Assembly: GCA_031394045.1 (NCBI GenBank)
Contig: JANMWN010000280.1
Coordinates: 1-50,620, forward strand
Direction of reading: 5' to 3'
DNA length: 50,620 bases
DNA from: JANYIP01 sp031394045
GTDB lineage: Bacteria > Actinomycetota > Actinomycetes > Prado026
In this document: positions 10,193 to 18,204 of the stretch, one piece after another
How positions within the stretch are numbered: position 1 is the first letter of the stretch
Layout: the number at the start of each line of letters is the position of its first letter
Made by a program: the position numbers and the translations under genes
The notes under the pieces: model-generated
Seen by the model: only the letters and a program-made list of their open reading frames with translations
Database searches by the model: none
What the model was told of the DNA's origin: nothing

Positions 10193-12253
10193 GTGCCGGA
10201 GATGCCCGAGGTGACGGACGTGCCGCGCGACGAGCAGCTGATGCTCGTGCGCTCGCGCGTCCTGCGGGCCAGACCCAAGCCGCCTGAGGGGCTGGCCTCG
10301 GCTCGACCGGTGGCGCGCGTCGTCGTGGACCTCGGACTGGCGCACCTGGACAGGCCGTTCGACTATGCCGTGCCGGAGTCGCTCGACGAAGCGGCCCAGC
10401 CGGGCGTACGGGTCCGGGTCCGGTTCTCCGGCCAGCTGGTCGCGGGCTATCTGCTCGACCGGATCGACGCGTCCCAGCACCAGGGCCGGCTCGCGCGGAT
10501 CGACCGGGTGGTCTCGCCGGAGCCGGTGCTGTCCCCGACGATCGCCGGGCTCGCCCGCGACGTGGCCGACCGGTACGCGGGCACCGTCTCGGACGTCCTG
10601 CGGCTGGCGATCCCACCTCGGCACGCCAGGGTCGAGGGCGAGATCCCCAAGCAGAGGCTGCCCGTGCCGCCGGCCGCGGAGCCGGACAGCCCGGGCCCGT
10701 GGGACCGTTACCCAGCCGGCTCGGCGTTCCTGCGGGCGCTGGCCGCCGGCTCGGCGCCGGCCGCCGTCTGGACTGCACTGCCAGGCCCCACCTGGCCCAC
10801 CGAGCTCGCGCTGGCCGTCAGGGCCGCGCGGTCGGCCGGGCGAGGCGTGCTGGTCGTGGTGCCCGACCATCGGGACATCACGCGCGTCTCGGCTGCCATC
10901 GACGCCGTCTGCGGCGCCGGCGACCACGTGGTGCTGACCGCGGAGCTCGGTCCCGCCGAGCGCTACCGGCGCTGGCTGGCGGTCCGGCGCGGGCAGGTAC
11001 GCACGGTGCTCGGCACCAGGGCCGCGATGTTCGCGCCGGTCGCCGGGCTCGGCCTCGTGGTCGTCTGGGACGACGGCGACGACCTGCACTCCGAGCCGCA
11101 CGCGCCGTACCCGCACGTACGCGAGGTGCTAGCGATCCGGGCCGAGCGCGAGGGCACCGCGCTGCTGGTCGGGGGCCTGGCCCGTACCGCCGAGGGTGAG
11201 CTGCTGGTGACCTCCGGCCGGGCGCACGGGGTGCAGCCGCCGCGCGAGCAGCTGCGGGCATGCGCCCCGCTGGTCCGGGCCGCCGGCGACGACGCCGAGC
11301 TCGCCCGTGACCCCGCCGCCCGGACCGCCCGGCTTCCTACGCTCGCCTGGGAGACGGTGCGGGTCGGTCTCGAGAGCGGTCCGGTCCTGGTGCAGGTCCC
11401 GAGGCGCGGCTACGTCCCCAGCCTGGCCTGCGTCGACTGCCACGCGTACGCCCGCTGCACGTTCTGCAGCGGCCCGCTCGCGCTGCCCTCGCGTCGTGGG
11501 CTGGCGGCCTGTCGCTGGTGCGGGCGGACGGCCGGCGGCTGGCGCTGCCCGGAGTGCGACGGCACCCACTTCCGGGCCCTTGTCGTGGGCGCCGCGCGGA
11601 CCGCCGAGGAGCTCGGGCGGGCGTTCCCTGGCGTACCCGTACGCACCTCCGGGCGTGACGCGGTGCTCGCCAGGGTGCCGGACGAGCCGGCCCTGGTGGT
11701 GGCCACGCCGGGCGCCGAGCCGGTGGCCGAGGGAGGGTACTCGGCGGCACTCCTGCTCGACGGCTGGGCCCTGCTCGCCCGACCGGACCTGCGGGCCGAC
11801 GAGGAGGCGCTGCGCCGGTGGCTGACCGCGGCCGCCCTGGTCCGACCCGGCGAGGCCGGTGGCCGGGTCGTCGTGCTGGCCGAGGGCAGCCTGACCCCCG
11901 TGCAGGCGCTGCTGCGCTGGGACCCGGTCGGCGCCGCGAGCCGGGAGCTGGGCCAGCGCGAGCGGCTCTCGTTCCCACCGTCCGTACGCCTGGCGGCCCT
12001 GGTCGGCAGCGCAACCGCCGTCACCGACCTCCTGGCCGCCGCCGACCTGCCCAAGACCGCGCACGTGCTCGGGCCGCTGGCCCACGAGGGGCTGACCCGA
12101 GCGGGCGACCCGTTGGTGCGGGCGCTGGTCCGGGTACCCCTGGTCGACGGGCCGGCGCTGACGGCCGCGCTGAAGGCGGGGCAGGCGATCCGAAGCGCAC
12201 GCAAGGCCACCGACTTCGTGACCGTCCGCGTGGACCCGGTCGAGCTCGGCTGA
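10193..12253 (+). CDS. priA: Probable primosomal protein N' (PriA-like), helicase motifs lost
   Basis: The 686-residue protein aligns with PriA by its N-terminal 3'-DNA-binding domain (ARVVVDLGLAHLDRPFDYAV then RVRVRFSGQLVAGYLL) and by the zinc-binding region (CVDCHAYARCTFC followed by CRWCGRTAGGWRCPEC, eight Cys, about residues 405-455). Where E. coli PriA has the Walker A GVTGSGKTEVY, this sequence reads ALPGPTWPTELAL, and where DEEH is expected it reads VVWDDGDD. It therefore probably cannot hydrolyse ATP, as noted for other actinobacterial PriA. A replication-restart role as a DNA/primosome platform is inferred. The GTG start at 10193 has a TAGGAC hexamer seven bases upstream. Confidence 0.85.
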   Translation: MPEMPEVTDVPRDEQLMLVRSRVLRARPKPPEGLASARPVARVVVDLGLAHLDRPFDYAVPESLDEAAQPGVRVRVRFSGQLVAGYLLDRIDASQHQGRLARIDRVVSPEPVLSPTIAGLARDVADRYAGTVSDVLRLAIPPRHARVEGEIPKQRLPVPPAAEPDSPGPWDRYPAGSAFLRALAAGSAPAAVWTALPGPTWPTELALAVRAARSAGRGVLVVVPDHRDITRVSAAIDAVCGAGDHVVLTAELGPAERYRRWLAVRRGQVRTVLGTRAAMFAPVAGLGLVVVWDDGDDLHSEPHAPYPHVREVLAIRAEREGTALLVGGLARTAEGELLVTSGRAHGVQPPREQLRACAPLVRAAGDDAELARDPAARTARLPTLAWETVRVGLESGPVLVQVPRRGYVPSLACVDCHAYARCTFCSGPLALPSRRGLAACRWCGRTAGGWRCPECDGTHFRALVVGAARTAEELGRAFPGVPVRTSGRDAVLARVPDEPALVVATPGAEPVAEGGYSAALLLDGWALLARPDLRADEEALRRWLTAAALVRPGEAGGRVVVLAEGSLTPVQALLRWDPVGAASRELGQRERLSFPPSVRLAALVGSATAVTDLLAAADLPKTAHVLGPLAHEGLTRAGDPLVRALVRVPLVDGPALTAALKAGQAIRSARKATDFVTVRVDPVELG

Positions 12254-12293
12254 GGCGGGCCTCTTCCGGTCCGGCGGCTCCCAACACCTCGGG

Positions 12294-12299
12294 CACAAT
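12294..12299 (+). promoter_or_regulatory. Possible -10 of a leaderless transcript (HAD gene)
   Basis: CACAAT ends six bases before the GTG start at 12306 and no Shine-Dalgarno sequence is present between, which fits a transcript that begins at the start codon. The -35 region is not recognisable. Confidence 0.4.
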
Positions 12300-12305
12300 G
12301 GACCG

Positions 12306-12956
12306 GTGCCCGCACCTGCCTCCGCACCGCTGGACGCCGTCGTCTTCGACCTCGGTGGTGTGCTCGCGGACTGGGACCCGCGCTATCTCTATCGCGAGCT
12401 GTTCGACGGGGACGAGCTGGCCATGGACGAGTTCCTCAGCACGGTCTGCACCCCCGAGTGGAACCACTCGATGGACGCGGGCCGCGACCGCACAGAGGCG
12501 GTCGATGACCTGATCGGCCGGCACCCGGTGCACGCCGACCTGATCAAGGCCTGGGTCGACCGCTGGGACGACATGCTCGGCCCCGAGATCGAGGGGACGG
12601 CCGCCGTGGTGGCGCAGCTGCAGGCTGAAGGCACCCGGCTGCTCGCGCTCACGAACTGGTCGGCCGAGACCTTCCCGATGGCCCGCGAACGGTTCCCCTC
12701 GTTCGCAGCCTTCGAGGCCATCGTGGTCTCGGGGGAGCACGGCATCGCCAAGCCCGACCCGGCGATCTTCCGGCTGCTGGTCGACCTGCACGGTGTCGAC
12801 CCCTCGCGATCGGTGTACGTCGACGACCGGGCGAGCAACGTCCATGTCGCCGAGACGCTGGGCTTTCGGGGCATCGTGTTCACCGAGCCGGTCGCCCTGC
12901 GGGCCGGTCTCGGCGCGCTCGGTCTGCTCGGCGGGAGCGCCACGCACCGCCCGTAG
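12306..12956 (+). CDS. HAD-superfamily hydrolase
   Basis: The 216-residue protein has HAD motif I as VVFDLGGVL (DxxxV/T variant typical of haloacid-dehalogenase-like members), motif II in LLALTNWS, motif III Lys in GEHGIAKPDP and motif IV in VYVDDRASNV. The order and the helical cap after motif I place it with the YihX/epoxide-hydrolase-N-terminal type sugar-phosphate phosphatases. The substrate cannot be told from sequence. It lies between priA and def, apparently with its own leaderless promoter. Its TAG stop is also the first part of a TAGACT hexamer before def. Confidence 0.85.
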   Translation: MPAPASAPLDAVVFDLGGVLADWDPRYLYRELFDGDELAMDEFLSTVCTPEWNHSMDAGRDRTEAVDDLIGRHPVHADLIKAWVDRWDDMLGPEIEGTAAVVAQLQAEGTRLLALTNWSAETFPMARERFPSFAAFEAIVVSGEHGIAKPDPAIFRLLVDLHGVDPSRSVYVDDRASNVHVAETLGFRGIVFTEPVALRAGLGALGLLGGSATHRP

Positions 12957-12959
12957 ACT
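12954..12959 (+). promoter_or_regulatory. Probable -10 element for def
   Basis: TAGACT, identical to the hexamers before metK and pheS, overlaps the stop of the HAD gene and lies about 36 bp before the def start; no strong -35 is seen. Confidence 0.4.
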
Positions 12960-12995
12960 GGGTGGACGCTCGAGCGGCACCGAGGAGGGAGCACC

Positions 12996-13541
12996 ATGGC
13001 GGTCCAGCCGATCCGCCTGTTCGGTGACCCGGTGCTGCGTACGCCCGCCGAGGCAGTGACGGACTTCGACAAGGAGCTCCGAGTCCTGGTCAAGGACCTG
13101 TCCGAGACGATGCTCGACGCTCCCGGTGCTGGCCTGGCTGCCCCGCAGATCGGGGTGTCGATGCGGGTCTTCACCTATCACGTCGATGACGTCCTCGGGC
13201 ACCTGATCAACCCGACGCTGGACCTGTCCGACGAGGTGCAGGACGGCGACGAGGGCTGCCTGTCCGTGCCGGGGCTGACCTTCGACACCAAGCGTGCGTT
13301 CAGCGTGGTCGCCAAGGGCTGGAACATGCACGGGGAGCCCGTGACGATCGAGGGCACCGAGCTGCTGGCCCGCTGCGTCCAGCACGAGACCGACCACCTC
13401 GACGGCATCTTGTTCATCGACCGGCTCGACCGCGAGGCGCGCAAGGCCGCACTGAAGGAGATCCGCGAGGCCGAGTGGTTCGGCGAGAGCCGCCCCGAGG
13501 TCAAGGTCAGCCCGCACGCCACCTACGGCTTCGTCCGCTAG
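12996..13541 (+). CDS. def: Peptide deformylase
   Basis: Def removes the formyl group from N-terminal methionine of new proteins. All three metal/active-site motifs are intact: GAGLAAPQIG (about residue 46), EGCLSVPG (metal Cys) and QHETDHLDGILF (metal His pair and catalytic Glu). At 181 residues it is of normal length. The ATG at 12996 has a strong GAGGAGGGA ribosome site. It is followed 18 bp later by fmt, whose product adds the formyl group that Def removes. Confidence 0.97.
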   Translation: MAVQPIRLFGDPVLRTPAEAVTDFDKELRVLVKDLSETMLDAPGAGLAAPQIGVSMRVFTYHVDDVLGHLINPTLDLSDEVQDGDEGCLSVPGLTFDTKRAFSVVAKGWNMHGEPVTIEGTELLARCVQHETDHLDGILFIDRLDREARKAALKEIREAEWFGESRPEVKVSPHATYGFVR

Positions 13542-13559
13542 CGGCGCGGGCGGACAAGA

Positions 13560-14522
13560 GTGCGGCTGGTCTTCGCCGGCACGCCAGAGACGGCGGTCCC
13601 GGCCCTCGAGGCGGTGCTCGGCTCGACGCACGAGGTGGGCGCCGTGATCACGCGTCCGGACGCTCCTGCCGGCCGCGGCCGCGCGCTCGTGTCCTCGCCG
13701 GTCGCCCGGGTCGCGGCGGCTCGGGGGATCGAGCTGCTGCAGCCTGACAGCCCGCGTGACCCCGCCTTCCTCGAACGGCTGGCCGAGCTCGCTCCCGACT
13801 GCTGCCCCGTCGTCGCGTACGGCGCGCTGGTCCCGGCGGCGGCGCTTGAGATCCCGGTCCATGGGTGGGTCAACCTGCACTTCTCGCTGCTCCCGGCCTG
13901 GCGGGGCGCGGCCCCCGTGCAGCACGCGATCCTGCACGGGGACGACGTGACCGGAGCGTCCACGTTCCGGCTCGAGGCGGGCCTGGACACGGGCCCGGTC
14001 TACGGCGTGCTCACCGAGTCGATCCGGCCGACGGACACCTCGGGCGACCTGCTCGGCCGGCTCGCGGTCTCCGGCGCTGCGCTGCTGGTGGCCACCCTCG
14101 ACGGGCTGGCGAGCGGGGCACTGCGGGCGCAGCCGCAGCAGCTCGACGGCGTCAGTCTCGCGCCCAAGCTGACGGTCGAGGACGCCAGGGTCGACTGGTC
14201 GGCGCCCGCGCTGGCGCTCGACCGGCTCGTCCGTGCCTGCACGCCGGCGCCCGGCGCATGGACGACCCTGCGCGGCGAACGGGTCAAGCTCGGACGCGTA
14301 CGCCTGGACGCCGCCCCCCTCGACAACGGGGCCAGCGCCGGCACGGGCACGGCGGCCCTGGCCCCCGGGGTGGTACGGGTCGAGCGCACGTCGGTACGCG
14401 TCGGTACCGGCAGCGGCGCCGTTCTGCTCGGCGAGGTCCAGCCGCAGGGCCGCCGGCTGATGGCCGCGCCCGACTGGGCCCGTGGGCTGCGGCTGGCCTC
14501 GGGCGAGCGGTTCGACGGATGA
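13560..14522 (+). CDS. fmt: Methionyl-tRNA formyltransferase
   Basis: Fmt formylates initiator Met-tRNA using 10-formyltetrahydrofolate. The N-terminal Rossmann-like domain begins MRLVFAGTPETAVPALEAVL; the catalytic segment NLHFSLLPAWRGAAPVQHAI contains the conserved Asn and His, and the matching Asp lies in LEAGLDTGPVY. A C-terminal OB-like domain follows from about residue 205. It has 320 residues and a GTG start. The stop overlaps the rsmB ATG by three bases, part of the def-fmt-rsmB operon. Confidence 0.96.
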   Translation: MRLVFAGTPETAVPALEAVLGSTHEVGAVITRPDAPAGRGRALVSSPVARVAAARGIELLQPDSPRDPAFLERLAELAPDCCPVVAYGALVPAAALEIPVHGWVNLHFSLLPAWRGAAPVQHAILHGDDVTGASTFRLEAGLDTGPVYGVLTESIRPTDTSGDLLGRLAVSGAALLVATLDGLASGALRAQPQQLDGVSLAPKLTVEDARVDWSAPALALDRLVRACTPAPGAWTTLRGERVKLGRVRLDAAPLDNGASAGTGTAALAPGVVRVERTSVRVGTGSGAVLLGEVQPQGRRLMAAPDWARGLRLASGERFDG

Positions 14523-15940
14523 GCGACCGACCCGACCGTCCCGACCGCCCGGGCCGCTCCGGTACCGGAGGCAAGCAGCGCACCTACCGGCGGCCGCAGC
14601 CGGACGCTCCGCGCCGGGCCGCCTTCGACCTGCTCCGAGCGGTCGACGAACGAGACGCGTACGCCAACCTGGTGCTGCCCGGGCTCCTGCGCGAGCGGGG
14701 CATCGAGGGCCGCGACGCCGGTTTCGCCACCGAGCTCGCGTACGGCACCCTGCGCGGCCGTGGCACCTACGACGCCGTGCTCGCTGCCTGCGTCGATCGG
14801 CCGCTGGCCCAGCTCGACCGGCCGGTCCTCGACCTGCTCAGGCTCGGGGCGCACCAGATCCTGGCCATGCGGGTACCCGTGCATGCCGCTGTCGGCGCCA
14901 CCGTCGAGCTGGCGCGAGCAACCGTCGGCGACGGCCGCTCGTCGCTGGTCAACGCCGTGCTGCGCAAGGTCTCTGCCCGTGAGCTGCCGGCCTGGCTCGA
15001 GGCCGTTGCCCCCTCCGAGAGTGCGGACCCGGTCGGCCACCTGGCGGTCGTCCACTCGCACCCGCGCTGGATCGTGGAGGCACTGCGCGACAGCCTCGGT
15101 GGCTCGCTCGCGTCGACGGCCGCACTCCTCGCGGCCGACAACGACCCGGCCGCGGTGAGCCTGGTGGCGCGTCCCGGTCGGGCCACCGTCGACGAGCTGC
15201 TCGAGGCCGGGGCCGGGCCTGGCCGCTGGTCCCCGGTCGCGGCGCGCTGGCCCGGGGGCTCGCCGGCCCAGCTGGCTGCCGTACGCGAGGGCCGGGCGGG
15301 GGTCCAGGACGAGGGCAGCCAGCTCGTCGCCCTCGCCCTGGCGGCTGCCCCGGTCGAGGGACCCGACTCGGCCTGGTTGGACCTGTGCGCCGGGCCGGGT
15401 GGCAAGGCCGCCCTTCTCGCCGGCCTGGCCGGCCAGCGCGGCGCCCACCTCGTGGCCGCCGAGAGGGCACCGCACCGGGCCAGGCTCGTCGCCCAAGCGC
15501 TCGGTTCGACCGCAGGCGTCGTCGTCGCCGACGGGACGGCGGGGCCGTGGCGCCCGGGCTCGTTCGACCGGGTCCTGGCCGACGTCCCCTGCACCGGCCT
15601 CGGGGCGCTGCGTCGACGACCCGAGTCGCGCTGGCGGCGGCAGCCGTCGGACGTCGCGTCGCTCACCCGTCTCCAGCGTGCCCTGCTCCTCGCCGCAGCC
15701 GACGCCGTACGGGCGGGGGGACTGGTCGCCTACGCCACCTGCTCGCCGCACCTGGCCGAGACGTGGGTGGTCGTTGGCGACGTGCTGCGGGCCCGCCCCG
15801 ACCTCGAGCCCGTCGACGTCCGCCCGTACCTGCCTGGGGTGCCCGACCTCGGGCCGGGACCGTTCGTGCAGCTGTGGCCGCACGTCCACGGCACCGACGC
15901 GATGTTCATAGCCCTGCTCCGCAGGATCAGCCCGACCTGA
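14519..15940 (+). CDS. rsmB: 16S rRNA (cytosine-967-C5)-methyltransferase
   Basis: RsmB methylates C967 of 16S rRNA. The N-terminal NusB-like RNA-binding domain (RRAAFDLLRAVDERDAYANL, about residues 30-150) is followed by a Rossmann methyltransferase domain with SAM motif I DLCAGPGGKAALLAG (about residue 290), the motif IV Cys in DVPCTGLGALRRRPE and the catalytic motif VI Cys in YATCSPHLAE. The start ATG at 14519 overlaps the fmt stop; the longer open frame upstream is a shadow of fmt. The first dozen residues are a D-R-P repeat (DRPDRPDRPGR). The 3' end overlaps the convergent diguanylate cyclase gene by 14 bp. Confidence 0.93.
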   Translation: MSDRPDRPDRPGRSGTGGKQRTYRRPQPDAPRRAAFDLLRAVDERDAYANLVLPGLLRERGIEGRDAGFATELAYGTLRGRGTYDAVLAACVDRPLAQLDRPVLDLLRLGAHQILAMRVPVHAAVGATVELARATVGDGRSSLVNAVLRKVSARELPAWLEAVAPSESADPVGHLAVVHSHPRWIVEALRDSLGGSLASTAALLAADNDPAAVSLVARPGRATVDELLEAGAGPGRWSPVAARWPGGSPAQLAAVREGRAGVQDEGSQLVALALAAAPVEGPDSAWLDLCAGPGGKAALLAGLAGQRGAHLVAAERAPHRARLVAQALGSTAGVVVADGTAGPWRPGSFDRVLADVPCTGLGALRRRPESRWRRQPSDVASLTRLQRALLLAAADAVRAGGLVAYATCSPHLAETWVVVGDVLRARPDLEPVDVRPYLPGVPDLGPGPFVQLWPHVHGTDAMFIALLRRISPT

Positions 15941-17132
15941 CCTGCTCGACGCATACCCGGTTGCGGCCCTCGGTCTTGGCCGCGTACAGCAGCTGGTCGG
16001 TGCTGCGCAGCAGATGCCAGACCGTGTCCTGACCCTGTTGCTCGCAGACGCCCAGGCTGCCGGTGACGCTGAGGCCGGGGGCGACGTCGTCCCAGGGCTC
16101 AAACATGATCCGCAGCCGGATCCGTTCGCAGACCTCGACTGCGGCGGCCAGCGAGGTCTCGGGCATCACCAGGGCGAGCTCCTCACCCCCGAAGCGGGCG
16201 ACCAGGTCGGGCCCGCGGGTGAACTCCACGAGGATCTGCGCGACCCGCCGCAGCACCTCGTCGCCGATCTCGTGTCCGAACGTGTCGTTGATCGACTTGA
16301 ACGAGTCGAGGTCGAGCAGGGCCAGGCAGAGCGGGCGCTCGTACCGGACGGAGTGCTCGAACAGCCGGACCATCTCGGCGTCCAGGTGGCGTCGGTTGTG
16401 CAGCCCGGTGAGCGGGTCGCGTACGGACAGCTCGGCCAGGCTCGAGACCAGCTCGGTCTGGTTCGACAGCGCGCGCTGCAGCTCGGCGGTCCGTAGCGCG
16501 ACCCGGTCCTCGAGCGTCAGGTTGGCCTGGCGCAGCTCGGTCGCGAGCAGGGTGGCCCTGGCCAGCGCCCGGTCCTCGGCGGCCAGGGCGCGGTGGACGG
16601 CCGAGCCGGTGACGGCGGCGACGACCGCGGTCAGTACGCACAGCAGCGCCGAGTAGCCGATCAGGTCGGAGACGCGGACGACCCCGGCACCGTGCTGCTG
16701 GTCCAGGGCGTACAGCAGGGCCAGGGTCACCAGGGCGCAGCCGAGCGTGAAGATCACCTGGCGTACGCCGAGGGCCGCGCCGGCCATGGTGACCGCCAGG
16801 ACGACGAACTGCGGGCTGTTGGCCACCCGGCCGGAGACCCCGACGCCCACCGCGAGGACCAGCAGGTACGCGCCCAGGATCAGCAGCGACCCCAGCACGA
16901 CCTGCCCGCGTCTGAGCACCAGCACGATGCCCATGAACAGCAGGAGACCCAGTGCCACGGAGAGGAACGCGGCGCCGGGTGCGGGCAGCAGCCCGACGAA
17001 GGGGAGGAACGCCACCGACAGCGCGATCAGCCCGACCACCAGGCTGATCAGGATGTGCCCTTCGCGGCGGACCCGGCGGTCCGGGTGCTGGACTGCCGTC
17101 AGGCGCCCCAGCCAGGGCCGCAGCTCACCCAC
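15927..17132 (-). CDS. Membrane-anchored diguanylate cyclase (GGDEF)
   Basis: The 401-residue protein has about six hydrophobic segments between residues 25 and 185, a predicted coiled linker (residues about 190-235, rich in RALAAEDRALARAT and LEDRVALRTAELQ), then a complete GGDEF domain. The active site reads ARFGGEEL, and an RxxD product-inhibition site (RGPD) lies five residues before it, so an active, feedback-inhibited cyclic-di-GMP synthase is expected. No named sensory domain is seen; the membrane region is presumably the input. I prefer the GTG at 17132, placed eight bases after GGGAGG, over the GTG at 17141 that overlaps that ribosome site. It is convergent with rsmB and divergent from rpe. 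Confidence 0.9.
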   Translation of the reverse strand: MGELRPWLGRLTAVQHPDRRVRREGHILISLVVGLIALSVAFLPFVGLLPAPGAAFLSVALGLLLFMGIVLVLRRGQVVLGSLLILGAYLLVLAVGVGVSGRVANSPQFVVLAVTMAGAALGVRQVIFTLGCALVTLALLYALDQQHGAGVVRVSDLIGYSALLCVLTAVVAAVTGSAVHRALAAEDRALARATLLATELRQANLTLEDRVALRTAELQRALSNQTELVSSLAELSVRDPLTGLHNRRHLDAEMVRLFEHSVRYERPLCLALLDLDSFKSINDTFGHEIGDEVLRRVAQILVEFTRGPDLVARFGGEELALVMPETSLAAAVEVCERIRLRIMFEPWDDVAPGLSVTGSLGVCEQQGQDTVWHLLRSTDQLLYAAKTEGRNRVCVEQVRSG

Positions 17133-17217
17133 GCCCTTCACCTCCCGAATCGGCCGAGTTCATGATCGTCAGGAGGGAGACGAGCCATTTCGATCATCAT
17201 GACGCGATGCAGACGGA

Positions 17218-17223
17218 TATTCT
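17218..17223 (+). promoter_or_regulatory. -10 of a probable leaderless transcript (rpe)
   Basis: TATTCT ends six bases before the rpe GTG at 17230, with no ribosome site between them. A small inverted repeat (ATGATCG / CGATCAT, 17162-17196 area) lies just upstream in the divergent spacer. Confidence 0.5.
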
Positions 17224-17229
17224 TCGCGG

Positions 17230-17919
17230 GTGGGAATCCAGATTGCTCCGAGCTTGCTCGCCGCCGACTTCACCCGCGTCGCCGAGGAGGTGAACGCGAT
17301 CGAGGGAGCCGACTGGCTGCACGTCGACGTCATGGACAACCACTTCGTCCCGAACATCACCTTCGGGCTGCAGATGGTTGAGGGGCTGCGGCGGGTCTCG
17401 CCGGTACCCCTGGATCTCCACCTGATGATCGAGGGCCCTGACCAGCACGCCCCGGCCTACGTCGAGGCGGGCGCCGCGTCGGTCACCTTCCACGTCGAGG
17501 CCGCAGCAGCACCGGTACGGCTGGCCCGCGAGCTGCGCGCGCTCGGAGCCAGGGCGGGGATGGCGCTGCGTCCGGCCACCCCGGTGGAGCCGTACGAGGA
17601 CCTGCTGCCAGAGCTGGACATGCTGCTGCTGATGACGGTCGAGCCGGGGTTCGGCGGGCAGGCCTTCCTCGACGTGGTGCTCCCGAAGGTCCGGCGGGCC
17701 CGAACCCTGATCGACCGGCACGGCGGGTCGGTCTGGCTCCAGGTCGACGGAGGCGTCTCCCTGGCCACGGTCGAGCGGGTAGCGGCGGCCGGTGCAGACA
17801 TGCTCGTGGCCGGTTCGGCCGTCTACGGCACCGACGACCCCCCGGCCGCGATCGAGGCGCTCCGGCAGGCCGCGACCCGCGCCGCCACGACCGGCGTCCG
17901 GCATGGCACACTGGGCTGA
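17230..17919 (+). CDS. rpe: Ribulose-phosphate 3-epimerase
   Basis: Rpe interconverts ribulose 5-phosphate and xylulose 5-phosphate in the pentose phosphate pathway, supplying the ribulose 5-phosphate used by RibBA downstream. The TIM-barrel motifs are QIAPSLLAADFTRVAEEV (about residues 4-21), LHVDVMDNHFVPNITFG with metal and catalytic Asp, LDLHLMIEGP, and VDGGVSLATV. At 229 residues it is of standard length. Start at GTG 17230. The FMN riboswitch begins about 17 bp after its stop. Confidence 0.96.
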   Translation: MGIQIAPSLLAADFTRVAEEVNAIEGADWLHVDVMDNHFVPNITFGLQMVEGLRRVSPVPLDLHLMIEGPDQHAPAYVEAGAASVTFHVEAAAAPVRLARELRALGARAGMALRPATPVEPYEDLLPELDMLLLMTVEPGFGGQAFLDVVLPKVRRARTLIDRHGGSVWLQVDGGVSLATVERVAAAGADMLVAGSAVYGTDDPPAAIEALRQAATRAATTGVRHGTLG

Positions 17920-17935
17920 GCTACACACGACAGCA

Positions 17936-18062
17936 CGCGTGCTCCGGGGTCGGTGCAACTCCGAACCGGCGGTAACAGCCCGCGACCCGGCCGAAGCCTT
18001 CGGCCGGTTGACCAGGTGGAACTCCTGGACCGACGGTCAAAGTCCGGATGGGAGGCGCACGC
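17936..18062 (+). promoter_or_regulatory. FMN riboswitch (RFN element)
   Basis: The segment carries the conserved RFN blocks in order: ggggtcggtgcaactccgaa, ccggcggtaacagcccgcga, a variable stem ccggccgaagccttcggccgg, aggtggaactcctggaccga, and cggtcaaagtccggatggga. The closing helix pairs gcgtgc (17937-17942) with gcacgc (18057-18062). It precedes the riboflavin operon, so FMN binding should repress it. The 142 bases between the aptamer and ribD form the expression platform; no T-tract is seen, so translational control by hiding the AGGAGG at 18195-18200 is more likely than intrinsic termination. Confidence 0.95.
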
Positions 18063-18204
18063 GGCGGGTCGTGCCGTCGGTCCTCGTCCGGGCCTGGTGG
18101 AGCGTCGCGCTCACGCGGCGCGCAACCATCCGACGAGTCCCTGCGTGCATGCCCGTACCCCCGGAGCACCTTGTGTCGTTCACGCGAGGATGCGAGGAGG
18201 GCAC

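Noticed and set aside
8924..11116. Long minus-strand open frame (about 730 codons) across metK and priA
   Set aside because: It is the mirror of real GC-rich genes; the translation is low-complexity (R, G, D, H, V rich) and has no recognisable domain. The same holds for long minus-strand frames at 1213-2247, 14000-16102, 29587-31143 and 41109-43235.
17199..17381. Small plus-strand frame starting at 17199 before rpe
   Set aside because: Runs into rpe in another frame and has no ribosome site or protein-like composition.
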